Of a stretch of DNA of 7,499 nt, positions 1 through 6,773 are shown piece by piece. The stretch's first letter is position 1; every line of letters begins with the position of its first letter. The translations under genes and the position numbers were made by a program. The notes under the pieces are model-generated. The model saw only the letters and a program-made list of their open reading frames with translations. It did no database searches and had not been told where the DNA came from. Source of the DNA: Alphaproteobacteria bacterium HGW-Alphaproteobacteria-13 (GTDB taxonomy: Bacteria > Pseudomonadota > Alphaproteobacteria > Sphingomonadales > Sphingomonadaceae); contig PHEM01000195.1 of the NCBI GenBank assembly GCA_002842935.1, positions 1 to 7,499 on the forward strand, in the 5' to 3' direction.

Positions 1-9
1 ATAGAATTT

Positions 10-39
10 CCAGCGGCCCCCGCCTGCGCGGGGGCGACG
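10..39 (+). repeat. GC palindromic repeat, copy 1 (upstream of dnaE)
   Basis: This is a near-perfect hairpin: GCCCCCGC (16-23), a CTGC loop (24-27) and GCGGGGGC (28-35). It sits in a 30-base block that is identical, inverted, to 5269-5298 and matches 5617-5646 at 29 of 30 positions. It ends 44 bases before the dnaE start. No T-run follows, so it is not a canonical intrinsic terminator. It could still end transcription of an upstream gene or shape the dnaE leader. Similar short palindromes are, as I recall, dispersed in many copies in sphingomonad genomes. Confidence 0.85.
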
Positions 40-83
40 AATATATCATGGTCGAATCGCCGCGGTCACGTTAGCGTAACGCC

Positions 84-3000
84 ATGGCCTACAGCCCCTT
101 TGTTCCCCTGCGTGTCTTTTCCAGCTTCACCATGCTGGAAGGGGCGATCGACCCGAAAGCCATTGCCAAGGCCGCGCGTGAGCGGGGGTTTCCGGCGGTC
201 GCGGTTGCCGATCGCAACGGACTTTACGGCGTCATGGCCTTTGGCGACGCCTGCAAGGCGGCGGGGGTTCAGCCGATCGCGGGGAGCTTTCTGTCGGTCG
301 CGCGGCCGGGGCAGCGGCTGGCGAACGGCGCGCCGCTGATCGACTGGCTCGGTCTCTATGCGCAGGACGAGACGGGCTATAACAATTTGTGCGCGCTGGT
401 GTCGGCGGCGCATCTCGGGCGTCCTGTCGAGCAGGACCCGCATGTCGCGCTGTCGGAACTCGCGGGCCGGACCGACGGGCTGATCTGCCTGACCGGCGGC
501 GGCGAGGGCGCGCTGGCGCGGCTGCTGGCCGACGAACAGAAGACGGCGGCCGACGATTATGTCGAGCAACTCGAGGCGCTGTTCGGCGGGCGGCTCTATA
601 TCGAATTGTCGCGGCGCGGCGATGCGGTTGAAACGGCGGCGGAAGAGGCGCTGATCGCCATGGCCTATGCCCGCGCGCTGCCGCTGGTCGCTACCAACCC
701 CGCCAATTTCGTCGATCCGCAATTCCATGCCGCGCATGACGCCATGCTGTGCATCGCCCAATCGGCCTATGTCGAAAGCGAGGACCGGCGCGTCAGCAGC
801 CCCGAAGCCTGGCTGAAGTCCGCCGAGGCGATGGAGGATGCCTTCTCCGACTTGCCGGAGGCGATCCGCAACACGCTGGTGGTCGCGCAGCGCTGCGCCT
901 TCATGGCGCCCAAGCGCAAGCCGATCCTCCCCAGCCTCGCGGGCGACCGCGAGGGCGAGGCGGCGCAGCTGGCGCGCGATGCGCGGGCGGGGCTGGACGC
1001 GCGGCTTGCCCTCTATCCTGACTTTGGTGACGCGGAGCGGCAGGCCTATGTCGAACGGCTGGAATTCGAAGTCGACGTCATCACGCAGATGGGCTTTCCG
1101 GGCTATTTCCTGATCGTTGCCGACTTCATCAAATGGGCGAAGGCGCACGACATCCCGGTCGGGCCGGGGCGCGGGTCGGGCGCGGGCAGCGTCGTCGCCT
1201 GGGCGCTGACGATCACCGACCTCGATCCGCTGAAGCTGGGCCTGCTGTTCGAACGCTTCCTGAACCCTGAGCGCGTGTCGATGCCCGACTTCGACATCGA
1301 CTTCTGCGAAACGCGGCGCGGCGAGGTTATCCGCTATGTGCAGGAGAAATATGGCCGCGACACCGTCGCGCAGATCATCACCTTCGGTAAGCTGAAGGCG
1401 CGCGCCGTGCTGAAGGACACCGGCCGCGTGCTCCAGATGAGCTATGGTCAGGTCGATCGGCTGGCGAAGCTGGTGCCGAACCATCCGACCGACCCGTGGA
1501 CGCTCGAACGCGCGCTGAACGGCGTCGCCGAGTTGATGACCGAATATAAGCAGGACGATGGCGTGCGCCGCCTATTCGACATGGCGCGGCAACTGGAAGG
1601 CCTGCCGCGTCACAGTTCGACGCATGCGGCGGGGGTGGTGATCGGCGACCGGCCGCTCGACCAGCTCGTCCCGCTCTATCGCGATCCGCGCTCCGACATG
1701 CCGGTGACGCAGTTCGACATGAAATATGTCGAGACGGCGGGTCTCGTGAAGTTCGACTTTCTCGGCCTGAAAACCCTGTCGGTGCTGAAGGAGGCGCGGC
1801 GGCTGCTGGCGCTGCGCGGCGTCGACGTCGATCTCGACACGCTCGGCTGGGACGATCCCGCCGTTTACGAGCTGCTCCAGCGCGGCGACACGGTCGGGGT
1901 GTTCCAGCTGGAATCCGAAGGGATGCGGCGCACGCTGTCGGCCGTGAAGCCGACCAATTTCGGCGACATCATCGCGCTCGTCGCCCTCTATCGGCCGGGA
2001 CCGATGGACAATATCCCGCTGTTCGGCGCGCGCAAGAACGGGCGCGAGGCGATCGCCTATCCGCACCCGCTGCTCGAGGGCATTCTCGCCGAAACCTATG
2101 GCATCTTCGTCTATCAGGAACAGGTGATGCAGGCGGCGCAGATCCTGGCCGGCTACAGCCTCGGCGGCGCCGACCTCTTGCGCCGCGCGATGGGCAAGAA
2201 GATCCAGGCGGAAATGGACGCGCAGCGCGAGACGTTCGTCAAGGGCTGCGGCGAGCATAACCAGATCGATGCGAAGACCGCGAACGAGCTGTTCGACTTG
2301 ATCGACAAGTTCGCGGGCTATGGCTTCAACAAGAGCCATGCTGCCGCCTATGCCTTGCTGTCCTATCAGACGGCTTGGCTGAAGGCGCATTATCCGCATG
2401 AATTTTTCGCCGCGTCGATGTCGTTCGACAGCCACCAGACCGACAAATTGTCGGTGTTCATCGACGATATGCGCCGCCTCGACATCGCGGTCTCGCCGCC
2501 GTCGATCAACGAGAGCGAGGCCGATTTCTCGGTCGGGCAGGGCGATGAAGGACTGGTCGTGCGCTATGCGCTCGGCGCGCTCAAGGGCGTCGGTGAAAAG
2601 GCGATGGAGGCGCTGGTCGCGGAACGGCGCGCCAAGGGCGATTTCGCCAGCCTCGATGATTTCGCCGCGCGCATCGACCCCAAGCTGCTCAACCGGCGGC
2701 AGATCGAGGCGCTGGCCGCCGCCGGGGCGTTCGACTGTGTCGAGCCGGATCGTCCGCGCGCCTTTGCCGGGGCGGAGGCGCTGCTCGCCTGCGCGAACAA
2801 TTCGGCGCATGAGCGCGCGACGGGGCAGGGCGGACTGTTCGGCGGCGATATCGACCTTGCGCCCGTGCTTCAGCTTCCCGCCGCCGAACCCTGGACGCTC
2901 GCCGAGCGGATGACGCGCGAGAAGGAGGCGTTCGGCCTCTATTTCTCCGCCCATCCCGTCGAGCAATATCAGGCGATCATTGCCGCGCGCGGCGCGCGCA

Positions 3001-3572
3001 CCTATGGCGACATTTGCGAGAGTGTCGAAATGACGCCGGGCACGCGCATCCCGATGGTGATGGCGGCCATGGTCGAAAGCGCGCGCGCGCGCGTGTCGCA
3101 GCGCGGCAACCGCTTCCTCAACCTGACGCTGTCCGACCGCAGCGGGCAATTCCAGTCGAGCTGCTTCGACGAAGGCGCGGGCAAGGTGCTGGAGACGCTG
3201 GCGGCCGAAGGCGGCTGCGCGCTGCTGTCGGTCGAACTCGACTTGCTGGAAGGCGAGGAGACGCCGCGCGTCACCGTGCGCGGCGCGCAGCCGCTGGCCG
3301 ACATCGCGGCCAGCGCGGCGCTGCAACTGACATGCCGCGTCGAGCTGGCCGAAGCCGTGCCCGACATGGCGCGCCTGCTCGAAAGCCGCGACGACGCGCG
3401 GGGACGCGTGATCGTCCTGACGCGCGACGCGCTGACGGGCGAGGATGTGCGGATAGAGCTTGGTCGGCGCTTCGCGCTCGGTCCCGATGTCGTCTCGCGG
3501 CTGGAGATGATCGCGGGCGTCAGCGAGGCCGCGCTCTCGCTGGTCGCGCCCCGCGAATTCCGGGTGCGGTGA
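84..3572 (+). CDS. dnaE: DNA polymerase III subunit alpha (replicative, DnaE1 type)
   Basis: This is the catalytic subunit of the chromosomal replicase, 1162 residues, the usual DnaE1 length. It extends DNA chains in the cytoplasm, with the beta clamp and the epsilon (DnaQ) proofreader as partners. Domains in order: PHP domain (about 5-210); palm with MPDFDIDF at 400-407, where D404 and D406 are the catalytic aspartates, and the third aspartate D558 in FDFLGL (557-562); fingers with FNKSHA at 748-753; a helix-hairpin-helix (LKGVG at 833-837); a clamp-binding motif QGGLF at 915-919; and an OB fold at about 987-1065. The PHP metal site looks degenerate: the usual HxHS is RVFS near residue 10, and the later D-H position is DRN, so proofreading must come from a separate subunit. 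The start at 84 matches the family N-terminus (FVPLRVFSSFTMLEG), although no strong Shine-Dalgarno precedes it. The error-prone DnaE2/ImuC is excluded by the N-terminus and by the absence of imuA/imuB neighbours. Confidence 0.97.
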   Translation: MAYSPFVPLRVFSSFTMLEGAIDPKAIAKAARERGFPAVAVADRNGLYGVMAFGDACKAAGVQPIAGSFLSVARPGQRLANGAPLIDWLGLYAQDETGYNNLCALVSAAHLGRPVEQDPHVALSELAGRTDGLICLTGGGEGALARLLADEQKTAADDYVEQLEALFGGRLYIELSRRGDAVETAAEEALIAMAYARALPLVATNPANFVDPQFHAAHDAMLCIAQSAYVESEDRRVSSPEAWLKSAEAMEDAFSDLPEAIRNTLVVAQRCAFMAPKRKPILPSLAGDREGEAAQLARDARAGLDARLALYPDFGDAERQAYVERLEFEVDVITQMGFPGYFLIVADFIKWAKAHDIPVGPGRGSGAGSVVAWALTITDLDPLKLGLLFERFLNPERVSMPDFDIDFCETRRGEVIRYVQEKYGRDTVAQIITFGKLKARAVLKDTGRVLQMSYGQVDRLAKLVPNHPTDPWTLERALNGVAELMTEYKQDDGVRRLFDMARQLEGLPRHSSTHAAGVVIGDRPLDQLVPLYRDPRSDMPVTQFDMKYVETAGLVKFDFLGLKTLSVLKEARRLLALRGVDVDLDTLGWDDPAVYELLQRGDTVGVFQLESEGMRRTLSAVKPTNFGDIIALVALYRPGPMDNIPLFGARKNGREAIAYPHPLLEGILAETYGIFVYQEQVMQAAQILAGYSLGGADLLRRAMGKKIQAEMDAQRETFVKGCGEHNQIDAKTANELFDLIDKFAGYGFNKSHAAAYALLSYQTAWLKAHYPHEFFAASMSFDSHQTDKLSVFIDDMRRLDIAVSPPSINESEADFSVGQGDEGLVVRYALGALKGVGEKAMEALVAERRAKGDFASLDDFAARIDPKLLNRRQIEALAAAGAFDCVEPDRPRAFAGAEALLACANNSAHERATGQGGLFGGDIDLAPVLQLPAAEPWTLAERMTREKEAFGLYFSAHPVEQYQAIIAARGARTYGDICESVEMTPGTRIPMVMAAMVESARARVSQRGNRFLNLTLSDRSGQFQSSCFDEGAGKVLETLAAEGGCALLSVELDLLEGEETPRVTVRGAQPLADIAASAALQLTCRVELAEAVPDMARLLESRDDARGRVIVLTRDALTGEDVRIELGRRFALGPDVVSRLEMIAGVSEAALSLVAPREFRVR

Positions 3573-3601
3573 GGCGCCGGGCAAGGAGAGACTTGCGCGC
3601 C
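3573..3601 (+). terminator. Bulged hairpin directly after dnaE (possible terminator)
   Basis: GGCGC (3573-3577) and GCAAG (3581-3585), separated by a CGG bulge, pair with CTTGC (3592-3596) and GCGCC (3597-3601) around a GAGAGA loop. The structure begins at the base after the dnaE stop codon. It lacks a T-tract, so termination, if any, would be inefficient or Rho-assisted. It might only mark the 3' end of the dnaE message. Confidence 0.3.
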
Positions 3602-3618
3602 GCGCCTGTCCCGCCCTA

Positions 3619-3646
3619 TCTCTGCAAAAAACGAGGCAGAGAGGAA
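3619..3646 (+). promoter_or_regulatory. Hairpin overlapping the ribosome binding site of the acyl-CoA synthetase gene
   Basis: TCTCTGC (3619-3625) is exactly complementary to GCAGAGA (3636-3642), leaving a ten-base A-rich loop. The ribosome binding site AGAGGAA (3640-3646), four bases before the ATG at 3651, shares its first three bases with the 3' arm. Folding could therefore partly hide it. The ribosome binding site is well supported. A regulatory role for the hairpin is inference. Confidence 0.4.
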
Positions 3647-3650
3647 CCCG

Positions 3651-5258
3651 ATGTCCGGAATGCAGAGCCAGCCGTTACTTGTCACCAGCCTGATCGATCA
3701 TGCCGCGCGCGAACATGGCACGCGCGAGATCGTGACGCGCTGGGCCGATGGCGGCACCGCCCGCACGACCTGGGGCGAGGTCGGCCGGGATGCGCGCCGC
3801 TTTGCCGCCGCGATGGTGCGGCTGGGAATGGCGAAGGGCGACCGCATCGCGACGCTGGCGATGAACCACGCGCATCACTTGGTCAGCTGGTACGGCACCG
3901 CCGGCATGGGCGGCGTGCTGCACACGGTGAATCCGCGCCTGTTCGACGAGCAGCTCGTCTATATCATCAACCATGCCGAGGATCGCGTGCTGCTGTTCGA
4001 CGCCGCTTTCCTGCCGATCGTCGAGCGGCTGCGCGACCAGCTTTCGACCGTCGAGCATTTCATCCTGTTCGACGCGCCCGCGCGCGGCGGCTATCTTTCC
4101 TACAGCGATCTGATCGGCGCCGAGGACGACAGCTTCCAGTGGGTCGAGCTTGACGAGCGCGATCCGGTCGGGCTTTGCTACACCAGCGGCACCACGGGCA
4201 ATCCGAAGGGCGTGCTGTACGAGCACCGCTCCAACGTCATCCACGCGATGTCGGAGATTCAGCCGGACGCTTTCGCGATGTCGAGCCGCAGCGTGATCCT
4301 GCCGATCGTGCCGATGTTCCACGCGAACAGCTGGGGGATTCCCTTCGCTGCGGCGACGGTGGGCGCGAAAATGGTCTTTTCCGCGACCAACGACGCGCAG
4401 GTCCTGTGCGACCTGATGCATGCCGAGGGAGTCACGCACAGCGCCGGTGTGCCGACCGTCTGGCTTGCGATGTTCACGCATATGGACGCCACGGGCGCTG
4501 GCTATGGCGCGCTTCAGCATGTCACCATCGGGGGGTCGGCGGCGCCGCGCGCGATGATTGAGCGTTTCATGAAGGCGGGCGTCTTTGTCGGGCATGCCTG
4601 GGGCATGACGGAGACCAGCCCGATCGGTACGATGGGCAAGCGCCCCTGGAACTGGGACGAGATGAGTTTTGACGAGCAGGTCGATGTTATCTGCCGCCAG
4701 GGTTGCCCGCCGTTCGGCGTCGAGCTGCGCATCGTCGATGACGAGGGCCATGTGCTGCCGCGCGACGGACAGACGAGCGGTCGGCTCCAGTGCCGCGGTC
4801 CGTGGATCATCCAGCGCTATTTCAAGGCGGACGCCGACGCGGCGGACGCCGACGGCTGGTTCGACACGGGCGACGTGTCGGTGATCCACCCCGATGGCGT
4901 GATGCAGATCACCGACCGCGCGAAGGACGTCATCAAGTCGGGCGGTGAGTGGATCAGCTCGATCGAGCTGGAAAATGCCGCCGTCGGCGCGCCGGGGGTG
5001 CAGGAGGCCGCGGCCGTCGGCGTCTTCCACCCCAAGTGGGACGAGCGCCCGATCCTGCTGATCGTCAAAAAGCCGGATGCCGAGGTCGGCGAAGCGGACA
5101 TCCTCGACTATCTGAAGGACAAGGTCGCCAAATGGTGGCTGCCGGACGAAATCCTGTTCGTCGACGAACTGCCCCACACCGCGACGGGCAAGATATTGAA
5201 GCGCCAGCTTCGCGACGATTACAAGGATTACAGGCTGAAGGCGCTGGAAGGGGCCTGA
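3651..5258 (+). CDS. AMP-forming fatty acyl-CoA synthetase (AlkK/DmdB-like)
   Basis: This 535-residue adenylate-forming enzyme activates a carboxylic acid with ATP to an acyl-adenylate and then transfers the acyl group to CoA, giving acyl-CoA, AMP and pyrophosphate. It shows the full motif set: the phosphate-binding loop YTSGTTGNPKG (177-187), the WGMTET adenine/acyl site (317-322), DGWFDTGD (401-408), the hinge region ITDRAKDVIKSGGEW (420-434), and the C-terminal catalytic lysine K514 in TATGKILKR, which in this superfamily can be controlled by acetylation. No signal peptide or membrane segment is evident. The ending (WWLPDEILFVDELPHTATGK) and the WISSIELEN segment resemble medium/long-chain ligases such as AlkK and the methylmercaptopropionate ligase DmdB; sequence alone does not fix the substrate. 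AGAGGAA precedes the ATG, partly inside a small hairpin. It lies 78 bases after dnaE on the same strand, so read-through is possible, but no functional link is expected. Confidence 0.93.
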   Translation: MSGMQSQPLLVTSLIDHAAREHGTREIVTRWADGGTARTTWGEVGRDARRFAAAMVRLGMAKGDRIATLAMNHAHHLVSWYGTAGMGGVLHTVNPRLFDEQLVYIINHAEDRVLLFDAAFLPIVERLRDQLSTVEHFILFDAPARGGYLSYSDLIGAEDDSFQWVELDERDPVGLCYTSGTTGNPKGVLYEHRSNVIHAMSEIQPDAFAMSSRSVILPIVPMFHANSWGIPFAAATVGAKMVFSATNDAQVLCDLMHAEGVTHSAGVPTVWLAMFTHMDATGAGYGALQHVTIGGSAAPRAMIERFMKAGVFVGHAWGMTETSPIGTMGKRPWNWDEMSFDEQVDVICRQGCPPFGVELRIVDDEGHVLPRDGQTSGRLQCRGPWIIQRYFKADADAADADGWFDTGDVSVIHPDGVMQITDRAKDVIKSGGEWISSIELENAAVGAPGVQEAAAVGVFHPKWDERPILLIVKKPDAEVGEADILDYLKDKVAKWWLPDEILFVDELPHTATGKILKRQLRDDYKDYRLKALEGA

Positions 5259-5268
5259 CTATATGGAA

Positions 5269-5298
5269 CGTCGCCCCCGCGCAGGCGGGGGCCGCTGG
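5269..5298 (-). repeat. GC palindromic repeat, copy 2 (inverted)
   Basis: Stem GCCCCCGC (5273-5280), loop GCAG, stem GCGGGGGC (5285-5292). Read on the minus strand, the 30-base block is identical to copy 1. It starts 11 bases after the acyl-CoA synthetase stop codon and ends 8 bases from the stop of the minus-strand GIY-YIG gene. It therefore also sits where a bidirectional terminator between convergent genes would be, though it has no flanking T-runs. Confidence 0.88.
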
Positions 5299-5306
5299 CG
5301 GCATGA

Positions 5307-5612
5307 TCAGGCGTTGAAGCGCTCAGCTAGGTCCGCCCATTCGGGGTTTTCCTCGGAAATCAAACGCAGTTTCCAAACGCGATTCCATTTCTTGAGCGCC
5401 TTTTCCCGGACGATGGCTTCGTCGATCCTGTCGAAGGGTTCGGCATGAACGAGACGCTTCAAATCCCATTTCCGGCAAAACGCCGAACCCGTTCCCGATC
5501 GATGCGCCGATATTCGAGTAGGAAGATCAGCGGTCACGCCGATGTAAAGAATGCCCATTGGCTTGTTGGTCATGATGTAGACATGGGTGTTTCTCATCGG
5601 CTTTGACTCCAT
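5307..5612 (-). CDS. Small GIY-YIG endonuclease (UvrC N-terminal-like domain)
   Basis: This is a 101-residue single-domain GIY-YIG nuclease of the standalone YhbQ/URI type, which cleaves DNA through a tyrosine-assisted, metal-dependent mechanism. Visible family residues: VYI with Y12, LYIGVT with Y23, R33 in DLPTRISAHR, H37, the metal-binding glutamate E70 in REKALKKW, and N89 in NPEW. The active site therefore looks intact. The position near residue 49 that is often tyrosine in relatives is tryptophan here (CRKWDLKRLV). There is no extra DNA-binding domain. Translation may begin at 5612, or at the second ATG (5597, giving MRNTHVYI), which fits the short N-terminus typical of the family better; neither has a clear Shine-Dalgarno. 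G+C over 5341-5580 is about 53% by hand count, well below dnaE and the synthetase gene, which hints at separate ancestry. It is bracketed by inverted palindromes and follows the radical SAM pseudogene on the same strand. Its cellular role is unknown. Confidence 0.88.
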   Translation of the reverse strand: MESKPMRNTHVYIMTNKPMGILYIGVTADLPTRISAHRSGTGSAFCRKWDLKRLVHAEPFDRIDEAIVREKALKKWNRVWKLRLISEENPEWADLAERFNA

Positions 5613-5616
5613 GACG

Positions 5617-5646
5617 CCCGCGGCCCCCGCCTGCGCGGGGGCGACG
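5617..5646 (+). repeat. GC palindromic repeat, copy 3
   Basis: Stem GCCCCCGC (5623-5630), loop CTGC, stem GCGGGGGC (5635-5642). The block matches copy 1 at 29 of 30 positions (C at 5619 instead of A) in the same orientation. It fits exactly between the stop codon of the minus-strand radical SAM gene (5648-5650) and the start of the GIY-YIG gene (5612). A transcript from the radical SAM promoter into the nuclease gene would have to pass this hairpin. Confidence 0.88.
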
Positions 5647-5647
5647 G

Positions 5648-6702
5648 TCAGAACAACTCCATCTGCCCATTGCGCTCCGGCGGGCGGAACAGGTCGCAGC
5701 GCAGCGACGGGAAGGGCTTGTCCAGCCCATGTGCGTGCGCCGCGCGGCGGACTCGCTGGCGAATCAGGTCCGGCCAGACGCCCTGGCCCTTCATGCGGGT
5801 GAAATAGGCGGGATCATTGTCGCGCCCGCCGCGCATGTCCTGGACGATGTGCATCACCTTGTCGGCGCGGTCGGGATAGTGCGCCGCCAGCCAGGCGCGG
5901 AACAGCGGCGCGACTTCGAAGGGCAGGCGCAGCAATATATAGGACGCCCTGATCGCGCCCGCTTCGGCGGCGGCGGCGATGATCGCCTCTATCTCATGAT
6001 CGGTGACGGCGGGGATGATCGGCGCGATATTGACTTGCGTCGGCACGCCCGCGTCGATCAGCCGGCGGATCGCAGCGAGGCGGCGGCGCGGGTGCGGCGC
6101 GCGCGGCTCCAGCGTGCGCGCCGTCCCGGGGGCGAGCGTCGTCACCGATATGGCGACGCCGACCAGCCCGTCGCGAGCCGGTCCGACTTGGTGGTGATCA
6201 GCAGCGGGTGCCGCGTTTCCGCCAGCACTTCGACCACCGACCGCGTGACGCCCCAATCGCGCTCGATCGGTTGATAGCCGTCGGTATTGGTGCCGATGGC
6301 GATCGGCGCGACCTTGTAATTCCGCTTGGCCAGTTCACGGCGCAGCAGCGTCGCGGCATCGGGTTTGGCGAACAGGCGGCTTTCGAAATCCAGCCCTGGC
6401 GACAGATCGTGAAAGGCATGTGTCGGCCGCGCGAAGCAATAGATGCAGCCATGCTCGCAGCCGCGATAGGGATTGATCGAGCGGTCGAAGCCAAGGTCGG
6501 GGGAGGCGTTGCGCGCGATGATCGTTCGGGGCTGCTCGATCGTCACCGTGGTGCGCAGCGGCGGCGGCGCGCCGTCGATGGCTTCGGCACTATCGAGCCA
6601 GTCGCCGTCCGCCGCGCGCCCCGGCGAGCCGGTGCGAGTCGGAGACGGATTCGCGGGCGCGCCGCGACCGGCAACGGGGGGCAGGGGACGAATGGGTTCC
6701 AT
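5648..6702 (-). pseudogene. PA0069/Rv2578c-family radical SAM protein, broken by an internal frameshifting deletion
   Basis: The N-terminal half reads from ATG at 6702 in one frame: the cluster-binding motif CEHGCIYC (C82, C86, C89), then GTNTDGYQPIER and ITTKSDR up to residue 175, after which it leaves the family and stops at 6142-6144. The C-terminal half continues in another frame from about 6178 (ARDGLVGVAISVTTL) through ILLRLPFEVAPLFRAW, MRGGRDNDP and LFRPPERNGQMELF to TGA at 5648-5650. Relatives, as I recall them, have about eleven residues between SDR and the following AR (a helix of the type RDLDLLAPM). These are absent here, so the lesion looks like a deletion of 3n+1 bases (about 34) rather than a one-base error. 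Restoring 34 bases would give about 362 residues, a normal family length. The start is supported by AGGA at 6710-6713. The molecular role of the family is not established; SplB-like radical chemistry has been suggested. A product, if made, would keep the 4Fe-4S motif but lose half the barrel. Confidence 0.8.
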
Positions 6703-6773
6703 GATCGCATCCTATCGCGACCAAAAGAACAAACAAGGAACAAATATTCAGGCGACGCGCGTTCAAATCTACT

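Larger units (their letters stand above)
5269..5646. mobile_element. Candidate palindrome-flanked GIY-YIG cassette
   Basis: Two copies of a 30-base palindromic repeat in opposite orientation (5269-5298 and 5617-5646, 29 of 30 matching) enclose one GIY-YIG nuclease gene. The reading frame ends 8 bases from one repeat, and its first ATG is 4 bases from the other, so the 378-base unit holds almost nothing else. The unit fits between the stop codons of two convergent genes, 10 bases from one and one base from the other. The layout resembles REP/RAYT elements, where a nuclease-like gene sits between inverted REP palindromes. I see no target-site duplication. Mobility is inferred from architecture only; the repeats could instead be convergent-gene 3' palindromes that happen to bracket the gene. 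Confidence 0.35.

Noticed and set aside
69..81. CGTTA-GCG-TAACG inverted repeat before the dnaE start as an operator
   Set aside because: Five-base arms with a three-base gap are too short to support a binding site without other copies.
66..1484. Long open frame on the minus strand opposite dnaE (similar ones at 1572-3584 and 3675-5177)
   Set aside because: These mirror strongly coding plus-strand genes in high G+C DNA. Their products are arginine/histidine-rich with no family motifs, and the plus-strand genes account for the region fully.
84..3572. Error-prone DnaE2/ImuC instead of the main replicase
   Set aside because: The N-terminus, the 1162-residue length, the internal clamp-binding motif and the lack of imuA/imuB neighbours all fit DnaE1.
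10..5646. Three similar palindromes as a CRISPR-like array
   Set aside because: They are in mixed orientation, thousands of bases apart or separated by a gene, with no regular spacers and no cas genes.
5255..5650. CTGAC and GTCAG just outside the two palindromes as possible ends or target duplication of the cassette
   Set aside because: Both are stop codons of the flanking convergent genes plus one base. They are inverted, not direct, so they are not a target-site duplication.
6142..6256. Programmed ribosomal frameshifting that would join the two radical SAM halves
   Set aside because: No slippery heptamer or stimulatory structure was noticed, and a simple shift would still leave out about eleven residues of the barrel. 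A deletion explains both facts.
6737..6763. GGAAC and CGTT pair resembling an EcfG general-stress promoter facing the membrane protein gene
   Set aside because: The spacing is 18 bases, whereas this promoter type uses 16-17. The match is short enough to occur by chance.
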